Source: Halichondria panicea (lineage: Eukaryota > Porifera > Demospongiae > Suberitida > Halichondriidae). Taken from it: a stretch of 64,000 nt of DNA. The DNA lies in the NCBI RefSeq assembly GCF_963675165.1, contig NC_087389.1:2018001-2082000 (forward strand), read 5' to 3'. The notes under the pieces are model-generated. The model was not told the origin of the DNA, ran no database searches, and saw only the letters and a list, made by a program, of their open reading frames with translations. Positions 23,401 through 37,721 of the stretch are shown one piece after another (positions within the stretch are counted from its first letter, which is position 1; each line of letters opens with the position of its first letter). Both the position numbers and the translations under genes were made by a program.

Positions 23401-24494
23401 CTCAACACATGCATGTAAACAACAGATTCACTCGTTAACCGTCTGTGACTCGAAATTATATACCATCATATTTCAATGGAAGCTTCAGCCTTGCATATAA
23501 TAGCTCCTCACAAACGCAAAGAGTATTACGACTACAGGAAACTTCTAAGTCAAATCCACTAGGCTATAATTAGGAGTACAGAATGGTCAGTATTCTCTAT
23601 TGAGTGCACTAGTTGAGCACTTGCCTCGCTTACATTTTCCAGGTCACTACCAATCTGGGGGGTAGGTGCTACCACATCGTTGCCATTGAGTACAGGGACC
23701 ACTTTCATGCTCAGAAGGGCATTCATTGTGTTGAGCAAATTCCTTTGACTGCTGCCATGGGTCAGATCGTTGGAGGTGATTAGTACCTGTGGTTGTTTAT
23801 ATGCCAGTAATCCACACATTTAGCAATACAATGTCACGAAAATATATACGTTAGAAGCTAGAGAACTACCTGAGCACAGCTGATTCCATACTGGGCAAAC
23901 ATGGTCTCATAGAGCGTCATGAGTCCGACCTGCCCTGATGCAGCACATGCCCTGGGTTCCAAGTCCTCCCCCTCTGAGTAGGTGGTCTCACGAGAGTTCA
24001 GAAGTGCGTGTCTCACACTTCGGGACAACTGCTTTTCTTGTCTCATACTCTGCTTTCCAATGGCCACTGCACCACTGGTCACTACTACCACATCTTTGCC
24101 ACGATTGTGTAGCCATGACACCTGTACCAAAGACAACATACAGATGAGAGTTATATAGGTCTATCTGCACAGAAAATAATAAAAATGTTACCCCATAATC
24201 CAACGTATACATATACATAGGTGGTGATATATATAGGCATTGTGTTTAACAATCCCAAGGCCTGACCTGCTCAATTATACTTGCTAGTCTCCCTAGGGCA
24301 ATTCCACACTCATCGTCCCTAGTAATCACAGCTGATCCCAACTTGACAACAATCCTCCTGCTGTTAGCAAGGTCTCCCCTTACTGCTGCAATCTTCCTCT
24401 CAGTCTTCAGTCCACTATACCTCCTCACAGGGGCTTTGAGGCTGATGTGTGTCTGCAATGACTTTACCTTGCTCTGTGTGAGAAGCCTCCACAT
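20424..24494 (-). CDS. ALDH18A1: Delta-1-pyrroline-5-carboxylate synthase (glutamate 5-kinase + gamma-glutamyl phosphate reductase)
   Basis: Eleven exons give 782 residues (human about 795): 24267-24494, 23870-24121, 23634-23786, 23017-23235, 22704-22875, 22529-22572, 22150-22467, 21611-21748, 21310-21508, 20892-21200 and 20424-20740. The N-terminus ([19 protein letters not shown]...RRYSG) is Arg/Ser-rich and lacks acidic residues, consistent with mitochondrial targeting. The kinase half shows [46 protein letters not shown] and GRGGMESK. The reductase half shows [40 protein letters not shown], the catalytic-cysteine segment [29 protein letters not shown] and [11 protein letters not shown]. 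The enzyme converts glutamate to P5C with ATP and NADPH for proline and ornithine synthesis. It is head-to-head with TIPRL. Several introns hold small repeats, and a run of about 19 G lies near 21880. Confidence 0.97.
21842..22083. repeat. Small inverted-ended repeat with a G-run in an ALDH18A1 intron
   Basis: GCATGACAGGGGTTCCAT on the left and TATAGAACCCTGCATGAG on the right are inverted copies of a CATGCAGGGTTC-like end. They enclose a homopolymer of about 19 G and a CCCCCCACCCCCCC tract. It is probably a MITE-like insertion; class unknown. Confidence 0.4.
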
Positions 24495-24714
24495 TTTTGC
24501 TGCTATCTATTCTGAAGAGTTAAGTTTTATATTTTATAGTATTTGATACAGACACACTGAATTCTAGCTTCCAAGCTAGCTAGCTACAGTGCATTTATCA
24601 CAACATGATAACACAAAAGCCTTTGTCCTTGCATGCATCTGTGTGGCTTCCATGACCTGCGAAGATTCATGGAATTGAGTTAACGACCATTTACCAAATA
24701 AATCATTGTTCAAG
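24495..24714. promoter_or_regulatory. Divergent promoter between ALDH18A1 and TIPRL
   Basis: The two start codons are 220 bp apart on opposite strands, so both 5'UTRs and both promoters must fit in this interval unless there are distant leader exons. No TATA box is evident at a suitable distance. It contains GCTAGCTAGCTAG and GCATGCATCTG palindromic motifs. The same interval recurs at 41795-42014. Confidence 0.6.
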
Positions 24715-26776
24715 ATGGCCAGGACTCCTGCTGCTAGTAGAAATGAGTTTGAAGCCGGCCCATGGCGGTTCCTGGTTGTTAAGAACCACATATTGAGGTC
24801 AAGCTGTGAGAGAGGTAGAGAAAATGGCTGTGATTCTGATAATGGAGATCTCTGCACTGTGTGTAGGTACGTAGGTGCTCGTCGTCATACGTGGCCGTGG
24901 GCAAACATAAATGTCGCAGTATAGTTTTAGGTATAGTTACGGTAATCTCACGGCTTGGTAAAATGTTTATGTGATCTCTTAATCGTTACATCTTTAACTC
25001 GTAAATAAAGTACATTTTGCTACCATGATCATGATACTATACAAACTCAGGTATGGCCATGAGCTGAATCTCCCCTCGCTTCCAGAGATGGTATTCCCAG
25101 AGAGTCGGCTAGAGTTAGAGCACGAGTGTGGTTGTGTGCTCAGCTTCATCACCCTGGATGCCCTCAAGCTCATCAACTCTACAGAGGAGCCACTCAAAGT
25201 GGCAGCTGCTGAAGACTGGGTCAAAACAAGGTGACATCTGCTAGCACTTTTTGCTTGTCATGATTATTGTCCACATCATTTGGAATGTGTAAACTTAGTA
25301 TGGTACTGAAGTTATTGCTGTGCCTGTTTAGCCCTGTTGCAAAGATTCTACAAACCCTGAAACAATGGCAGACTTAAAGCTAATTAACGTTTTGACAACG
25401 TGATGTACCGAATGATAATTGCCATGTCTGCTTTTTATAGAGGTACCGGTCTGCAGGAGGTTGGAGTAGTGGTGAAACCGTTTGATTGGACCTACACCAC
25501 CGACTACAAAGGAACCCTCTCTAGCAAAGGAACCACTAACTTGGAGGTGAGAGAGAGTATATGTATACACTCTATCAGTCTATTGTTGGAATTATCGCTG
25601 TTGATTTTTCTTTATTCCCGGCCATTATAGGCTACAAGTTCTTTAGCAATTATAGACATTCCATGGCCCTCTAGAGATATTCCACTTAGCAAATTGTCTA
25701 CTCGCAGGTGACTGACACCAGTGATCGTATAGACTTTGAGCAGCTTAAACAGCAAGAGCAGATATTCTTCTACGATGAGGTGATCTTGTACGAAGATGAG
25801 CTGGCAGACAATGGGACAGCTGTGTTCAGTGTGAAGATTGTGAGTTGGAGGGATGCATTCGGAGACTTTGAAATCCCTACCTGATTGTAGCTTCTTAGAT
25901 TTGGGCCGTCAGTAATCCCTACTCATACGTATCTTCAGTTTCAAGTCCAGTCAAAAGATACGGAACTATGTACTGTACAGTCTTTCTCTTCCATGCCTGC
26001 AAAGTGCTATTAATGTACGTATGTTATGTTATGTTTTTTTGTTCAATGAATTGCAGAGGGTGATGGCGAGTGGTTTTTTTATTCTGTCACGCTTCTTCTT
26101 ACGAGTGGACGGTGTGTTAGTGAGGATGAATGAGAGTCGCTTCTACCACCAGGTGAATGCTTGTTGTGGATCAAAAAAATAAGTAATGTCCTTCCTGCCT
26201 GAAGCGAGTTTGACACCACCACTTCACATTCCTATTAAAGGATAAGTGCATGTTATGTTATCAGGTCACATGGTGTTTCTCTTCTCTAGGCTGGCACCGA
26301 CCATATCCTCCGTGAATACACGAGTAAGGAAGCAAAGATAGCAGATCTGAAGGTAAGCGAAAACTGATACCCACGGCTTTAGTGCTATTCTGCAATCTGC
26401 ACCTTCTCGTTGTGCATTGCTGATTAAGCACCCAAAAATCACACGCTATACTCATGCATTTAGTTTTTCAAGATGCTAGCACGTTTAGTGCTCTTCGCTA
26501 AATTTATGTTGGTCCAGTTGGCATCGATGTGGACCCACATACCCCACTGACACCACCACCCTTTATTTTTGGCTTGATAATTCATCGTGGTTGCTAGGCG
26601 ATGATCCATACACATGCTATATATCCACACAGCGAAAGGAAATCTCTGTTCCTCACATGCAGGTCCACCCCTCACTACTCACTGACCCCAACAAACTGGG
26701 AAGCGTTCTACCCACCAAGGAACTCACTATTCACAAAATCACTATTCCTAAACAGACTACAAGTTTAACTACATAA
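24715..26776 (+). CDS. TIPRL: TIP41-like protein, regulator of PP2A-family phosphatases
   Basis: Seven exons give 280 residues (human TIPRL 272): 24715-24866, 25051-25230, 25441-25546, 25708-25839, 26057-26152, 26290-26352 and 26663-26776. Diagnostic segments are [101 protein letters not shown] and [14 protein letters not shown] binds the catalytic subunits of PP2A, PP4 and PP6 and modulates TOR-linked signalling in the cytosol. The start was set at ATG 24715 because it gives the family N-terminus directly before GPWRF. A second near-identical copy and a third diverged pseudogene copy exist in the window. Confidence 0.96.
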
Positions 26777-28364
26777 TTTTGTGGACTATAAGTAAAATAT
26801 TTATACGGGTATAAATTATATTCATGATAGAAATTTTGCAAAAAAGTGAAAAAGATAAATTTTATGTCCCTCACAAAATTATCTAGTAACCATTTTGTCC
26901 CACAGTTGCTTAACATGGCCAGTAACATTTGACAGCATGCTGTGCATGTTTCCAGACTGTTTGGTAGTGGGAAGGTCCTGGGGTAATAGGTAAGGGTCAT
27001 CACATCCATGGGCAAGTGGCAAACACACAACTTACCCCTTTAATCAATGTTTGGATAGCTGTTTCAAACTGGTCTGAACTGAACTGGCTAAAGCAGATCG
27101 AATTTCTACCATCACCTGCAGAAAATAAAGGTTTAATACATTAACGCCGACATAATCGATGTGATTGGCCTCTAGCTAGTTACCTCCTGATTTATCAGTG
27201 GTAAGTTAAGGTTTTCATACGACAACTTTGGACAAAGGCAGCTGTATGCTCACATTGCCTTCTGTATACTCACAAGTAGGCCTCAGTAGTCTACAGCCTC
27301 TAGCTGAATCAGCCACACCCAGAGCCGCACCTCTCACCTTACAAAGTCCTAAAAGTTGATTTGCGATACCAGCAGAAGCCCGGTTGGTACTTGATATAAG
27401 ACTCACGAATATAGCTGAATCAGCAATAAACTACAATATAATTATAGTAGTTCTTATAGTTCGATGGTTGCACAGTTCCATGATTTTCCACAGTTCCATG
27501 GTTCCACCGTTCCATGGTTCCACGGTTCCTACAGTTCCACGGTTCCATAGTTCCATCGTTCCTACAGTTCCATGCTTCCACCGTTCCATGGTTCCATGGT
27601 TCCATAGTTCCATGGTTCCAAGCGTTCCATGGTTCCAAGCATTCCCTGGTTCCATGGTTCCACAGTTCCATGGTTCCACCGTTCCACAGTTCCATGGTTC
27701 CACGGTTCCATGGTTCCATGGTTCCACACTTCCATGGTTCTATGGTTCCACGGTTCCACGGTTCCATAGTTCCACGATTCCACAGTTCCATGGTTCCACC
27801 ATTCCATGGTTCCATGGTTCCATAGTTCCTATACAGTTCCATTGTTCCACAGTTCCATGGTTCCATAGTTCCATGGTTCCACAGTTCCATGGTTCCAAGC
27901 GTTCCATGGTTCCACGGTTCCACGGTTCCATAGTTCCACGGTTCCACGGTTCCAAGCGTTCCATGGTTCCACAGTTCCATGGTTCCACAGTTCCATGGTT
28001 CTATGGTTCCACATCCATGGTTCCACGGTTCCATGGTTCCACAGTTCCATTGTTCCACGGTTCTATGGTTCCACGGTTCCATAATTCCACCGTTCCATAG
28101 TTCCATAGTTCCTACAGTTTCATGGTTCCTACAGTTCCATGGTTCCATGGTTCCACAGTTTCCATGCTTCCACAGTTCCATGGTTCCACAGTTCCATGGT
28201 TCCACGGTTCCATAGTTCCATGGTTCCACGGTTCCATAGTTCCATAGTTCCTACAGTTCCATGGTTCCACAGTTCCATGGTTCCACATTTCCATGGTTCC
28301 ATAGTTCCATGGTTCCACGGTTCCATAGTTCCATGGTTCCACAGTTCCATGGTTCCATAGTTCC
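26394..28364. repeat. Left arm of a near-perfect 1971-bp palindrome
   Basis: Each base from 26394 to 28364 pairs with 57694 minus its position on the other side of the gap (29330-31300). The arm covers TIPRL intron 6, exon 7, the convergent gene's 3' exons and the outer part of the minisatellite element. I noticed one substitution (near 27840 / 29854). Confidence 0.95.
26879..27381 (-). CDS. 3' exons of an unidentified gene converging on TIPRL (partial)
   Basis: Minus-strand exons are 26879-26977 (starts DLPTTKQSGNMHSMLSNVTG, ends KQLWDKMVTR and TAA), 27036-27115 (DGRNSICFSQFSSDQFETAI then QTLIKG) and 27274 to about 27381 (ends CRLLRPT; upstream residues ASAGIANQLLGLCKVRG). The 58-nt and 158-nt introns are GT-AG and phases match (ACT T|GT). 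I do not recognise the protein. Its stop is only about 100 bp from the TIPRL stop, so the two 3'UTRs must overlap. The third exon runs straight into the fold-back element at 27382, so the gene is interrupted or its splicing is altered there. The same exons recur at 44202-44704, and the last exon begins again at the window edge (about 63900-64000). Confidence 0.6.
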
Positions 28365-29129
28365 TACAGTTCCATGGTTCCACCGTTCCATGGTTCCACA
28401 GTTCCATGGTTCCATAGTTCCTACAGTTCCATGGTTCCACCGTTCCATGGTTCCACAGTTCCATGGTTCCATAGTTCCATAGTTCCATGGTTCCATAGTT
28501 CCTACAGTTCCATAGTTCCATAGTTCCACCGTTCCATGGTTCCACCGTTCCATGGTTCCATAGTCCCATGGTTCCAAGCGTTCCATGGTTCCATGGTTCC
28601 ATAGTTCCATGGTTCCAAGCGTTCCATGGTTTCACAGTTCCATGGTTCCACAGTTCCATGGTTCCACCGTTCCATGGTTCCACCGTTCCATGGTTCCACC
28701 GTTCCATGGTTCCAAGCGTTCCATAGTTCCATGGTTCCAAGCGTTCCATGGTTCCATACTTCCATGGTTGCAAGCGTTCCATGGTTCCATACTTCCATGG
28801 TTGCAAGCGTTCCATGGTTCCACGGTTCCATGGTTTCACAGTTCCAAGCGTTCCATGGTTCCACAGTTCCATGGTTCCATAGTTCCATGGTTCCACAGTT
28901 CCATGGTTCCACGGTTCCAAGCGTTCCATGGTTCCATAGTTTCAAGCGTTCCATGGTTCCATAGTTCCAAGCGTTCCATGGTTCCATAGTTCCATGGTTC
29001 CATGGTTCCAAGTATTCCAAGCGTTCCATGGTTCCATAGTTCCATGGCTCCGTAGTTTCAAGCGTTCCATGGTTCCATAGTTCCAAGTATTCCAAGCGTT
29101 CCATGGTTCCATAGTTCCATGGTTCCAAG
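27382..29129. mobile_element. Fold-back element with 8-bp minisatellite, first copy, truncated by a gap
   Basis: The end GGTTGGTACTTGATATAAGA at 27382 begins the terminal inverted repeat seen complete at 44705-46394. From about 27475 it is a minisatellite of degenerate 8-bp units (GGTTCCAT, GGTTCCAC, AGTTCCAT, with interspersed AAGCGTTCCAT) reaching the N gap at 29130. This copy holds about 0.76 kb of array (roughly 27895-28660) that is missing from the second copy. Confidence 0.85.
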
Positions 29130-29329
29130 NNNNNNNNNNNNNNNNNNNNNNNNNNNNNNNNNNNNNNNNNNNNNNNNNNNNNNNNNNNNNNNNNNNNNNN
29201 NNNNNNNNNNNNNNNNNNNNNNNNNNNNNNNNNNNNNNNNNNNNNNNNNNNNNNNNNNNNNNNNNNNNNNNNNNNNNNNNNNNNNNNNNNNNNNNNNNNN
29301 NNNNNNNNNNNNNNNNNNNNNNNNNNNNN
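29130..29329. other. Assembly gap of 200 N
   Basis: Exactly 200 undetermined bases separate the two arms of the palindrome. The array runs in the TTCCATGG direction before the gap and in the reverse direction after it. Confidence 0.99.
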
Positions 29330-31300
29330 GGAACTATGGAACCATGGAACTGTGGAACCATGGAACTATGGAACCGTGGAACCATGGAACTATGGAACCA
29401 TGGAAATGTGGAACCATGGAACTGTGGAACCATGGAACTGTAGGAACTATGGAACTATGGAACCGTGGAACCATGGAACTATGGAACCGTGGAACCATGG
29501 AACTGTGGAACCATGGAACTGTGGAAGCATGGAAACTGTGGAACCATGGAACCATGGAACTGTAGGAACCATGAAACTGTAGGAACTATGGAACTATGGA
29601 ACGGTGGAATTATGGAACCGTGGAACCATAGAACCGTGGAACAATGGAACTGTGGAACCATGGAACCGTGGAACCATGGATGTGGAACCATAGAACCATG
29701 GAACTGTGGAACCATGGAACTGTGGAACCATGGAACGCTTGGAACCGTGGAACCGTGGAACTATGGAACCGTGGAACCGTGGAACCATGGAACGCTTGGA
29801 ACCATGGAACTGTGGAACCATGGAACTATGGAACCATGGAACTGTGGAACAATTGAACTGTATAGGAACTATGGAACCATGGAACCATGGAATGGTGGAA
29901 CCATGGAACTGTGGAATCGTGGAACTATGGAACCGTGGAACCGTGGAACCATAGAACCATGGAAGTGTGGAACCATGGAACCATGGAACCGTGGAACCAT
30001 GGAACTGTGGAACGGTGGAACCATGGAACTGTGGAACCATGGAACCAGGGAATGCTTGGAACCATGGAACGCTTGGAACCATGGAACTATGGAACCATGG
30101 AACCATGGAACGGTGGAAGCATGGAACTGTAGGAACGATGGAACTATGGAACCGTGGAACTGTAGGAACCGTGGAACCATGGAACGGTGGAACCATGGAA
30201 CTGTGGAAAATCATGGAACTGTGCAACCATCGAACTATAAGAACTACTATAATTATATTGTAGTTTATTGCTGATTCAGCTATATTCGTGAGTCTTATAT
30301 CAAGTACCAACCGGGCTTCTGCTGGTATCGCAAATCAACTTTTAGGACTTTGTAAGGTGAGAGGTGCGGCTCTGGGTGTGGCTGATTCAGCTAGAGGCTG
30401 TAGACTACTGAGGCCTACTTGTGAGTATACAGAAGGCAATGTGAGCATACAGCTGCCTTTGTCCAAAGTTGTCGTATGAAAACCTTAACTTACCACTGAT
30501 AAATCAGGAGGTAACTAGCTAGAGGCCAATCACATCGATTATGTCGGCGTTAATGTATTAAACCTTTATTTTCTGCAGGTGATGGTAGAAATTCGATCTG
30601 CTTTAGCCAGTTCAGTTCAGACCAGTTTGAAACAGCTATCCAAACATTGATTAAAGGGGTAAGTTGTGTGTTTGCCACTTGCCCATGGATGTGATGACCC
30701 TTACCTATTACCCCAGGACCTTCCCACTACCAAACAGTCTGGAAACATGCACAGCATGCTGTCAAATGTTACTGGCCATGTTAAGCAACTGTGGGACAAA
30801 ATGGTTACTAGATAATTTTGTGAGGGACATAAAATTTATCTTTTTCACTTTTTTGCAAAATTTCTATCATGAATATAATTTATACCCGTATAAATATTTT
30901 ACTTATAGTCCACAAAATTATGTAGTTAAACTTGTAGTCTGTTTAGGAATAGTGATTTTGTGAATAGTGAGTTCCTTGGTGGGTAGAACGCTTCCCAGTT
31001 TGTTGGGGTCAGTGAGTAGTGAGGGGTGGACCTGCATGTGAGGAACAGAGATTTCCTTTCGCTGTGTGGATATATAGCATGTGTATGGATCATCGCCTAG
31101 CAACCACGATGAATTATCAAGCCAAAAATAAAGGGTGGTGGTGTCAGTGGGGTATGTGGGTCCACATCGATGCCAACTGGACCAACATAAATTTAGCGAA
31201 GAGCACTAAACGTGCTAGCATCTTGAAAAACTAAATGCATGAGTATAGCGTGTGATTTTTGGGTGCTTAATCAGCAATGCACAACGAGAAGGTGCAGATT
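29330..31300. repeat. Right arm of the palindrome, reverse complement of 26394-28364
   Basis: It contains inverted minisatellite (29330 to about 30220), the inverted element end (to 30312), the convergent gene exons now on the plus strand (30313-30420, 30579-30658, 30717-30815) and TIPRL exon 7 on the minus strand (30918-31031). These are not separate genes. The arm stops at 31300, where the sequence switches to RTCB exon 3. Confidence 0.95.
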
Positions 31301-31392
31301 TGTCGGGGTAAGCTTTGGTGCAGCTCCTTTAGTTGCATGTAAGTACGTTGTAAGACCCTGTGTGTTTACATACCCACACAAAATCTATACAG

Positions 31393-35444
<4,052 letters not shown>

Positions 35445-37721
35445 TGAATCATCATGCATGACTCTGTTTATTGTTGATTTCTGTGTTTTTACGCCACTTT
35501 GTTGATTGCTGACTATTGCTGACTGTGCACAAACGTTTATTTATAAAAATGATGTTCTTGGATATTGACTCTGAGCACATGATTTAATAACCCAGCTAGT
35601 AGATAACTTATACTAGTGATGCCTCTTGGAACTGGACTGAGGTTTTTCTTTATGTGAGTGTGAATGCAGTTACATAAACTATAGCTAGGCTATGACATAG
35701 CCTATGTTAGCTATGTAGCTAGGCATGGCCGGCCATGGTGGTATCTGTGTTTTCCCTTTTTATGCTGATTGTATTATTACAGGTTCTGAGGTAGATATAT
35801 CTGTTGTAGTCTATATATATACCCCATGTAGAGATATGTACACACTTAATACTTTTAATTATAAATAAAAATCTCAAATTTTAAGAAAAAGAGAAAAAGT
35901 GCCACTCATTTTAATATTAATTTAAATAGTGCCAACATTATTTTACTTCTTGTCAATTAGCGTTTTAAATCAGACGATTTTTGCAGTTTTTTCGAAGTAT
36001 ATACAATGTAGTTGATAATAAAAGCATAGATGCAATTATAATAATGGTTTCAGGAAGTTCATGAATGAGGTTGGTGAGAGGCGACTGGCTGAGTCCTACC
36101 TGTTCAGGAGACTGGCTCAACTGACCATCTACCAGTGGACCAAACTCTCTGATATGACTGGCACACACATGCACAGTGAGTGATGACAGCTGTATATTCT
36201 AATAGTTACCTTTACTTCCGTATAGCGCCACATTTTCTTAAGGACCAACTGTTTCACGGATTTTATATTTGAGGATTGAGTTTCAAAGTAGACTCTCGTT
36301 AATCCTTGGGACAGTACAGTTTGGCCGCGTTAGCGAGGTGGCTGCATTTTAGAAAGTGGCCCCAGCTCATTCACGGTCCTACCTCAAATCCAATGGTTAA
36401 TTTAGCGGTTCTGTTTCGTCTCGAGGATAAAAATCATTATAATTGCGCTCTCTCTTCCAATTTTCTTTGCCAAACAACACCCAAAACGTATATCCGGCCG
36501 CATTATAAGTATAAAAAAACTAGTTTGGAAAGATCAGAACAGAATAGCGAGGTGGCCGCAGCGAGTTTTGTGTAGTAATGATCTAGCTAGCAATCTGTGC
36601 CAAACGAAACGACCAGCTAGTATATCGAGGTGACCGTAATTCAGAGAGCTGAATTGAGATACTCTACTGTATTTCATGGCCATAATTGTCTAGGTTCAAG
36701 ATCGAATGAATGTCTTTGTCACCTCCTATAATATAACACACTTTCCAGCCGAGTTGCCTCTAAAATAACGCTAGGTCACCAACTAGGCCTGGTGGTATTG
36801 ATTGTATCTGGGCGTGGTTAGGAACCAAAAAACAAAAGCAAAGAGATTTTGCTAGAACAACACACCTGTCGACAAGGGCCAGCAGTGTTGGTTTATTAGC
36901 TCTATTAGCTTGTAGTCCATCACAAAAGGCAGTAATTGATAGCAAGAAACTTGCCATACCATGTTGAAAACCAGACAAAGACGTTTCTTCCTTCTGACAG
37001 GAGCTTGAGAGCCTGGGCCTGTTTTGCAATGAGAAGGAGGCCTTCTTGTTTCCGCAAGACAATGTATACGTCAATCTGAACAACTTAAACTTGCCATAGC
37101 TAGCTAGCTAGATAATCTATGGCTAGAGATTTTAGTGCTTGAGAGCATACACAGAGCTAAATTACGATATTAAACTTATACGGGGAAATATGACAGGAAA
37201 CAAAATGTGAAGAATCTGTTTCTGATTTCTGCCACGCCCAGATACAATCAATATCAGGTCGTATTTTTCAACTTCGTTCTATATATTAAACAAAATTTAC
37301 CTGGGAACGAGGCTAAGTTTCTGGCATGATATGGTTCAATGGCTACCAACCATGCATACAATGTACATGATATCTGACTCGTAGCTAGCTGCATGCTGTG
37401 CCTCCTATGCAGGTATATCGACTGGCAGAGTGACCAAGAACTTTTTACAGAACTTGCAACGTGAAATGAAGAAAATTCAAGGTCCAAAAACATGATGGTA
37501 TTAAAATGGTTGTATAATTCCAACTTTTTTTTTTATCCTCACTTAATTTATGGCATCACACATTAAATATCATGTTGTATACATGTATAATAATTATGCA
37601 CTCAGTTCTCTATATACAACATGATTATGTAAAACTAATTATTAAATGAGGGGATTGAATCCATGTGAATTAATGAGTGTACAAAAATATGACAACAAAA
37701 TAAAAAATACGCTCATTTGAT

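Noticed and set aside
27475-29129. Regular short repeats considered as a CRISPR array
   Set aside because: There are no spacers between units, the unit is 8 bp, and the context is eukaryotic.
27420-30274. Long open frames on both strands (up to 393 codons) reading EPWNHGTM or FHGSTVPW repeats, including those near 44743-45924
   Set aside because: They are translations of the 8-bp minisatellite, which lacks stop codons in every frame because three units make a 24-nt cycle. Overlapping frames on both strands are equally open, so there is no sign of selection for protein.
29330-31234. Inverted TIPRL exon 7 and convergent-gene exons as additional genes
   Set aside because: They are the reverse-complement arm of the palindrome and lack all other exons.
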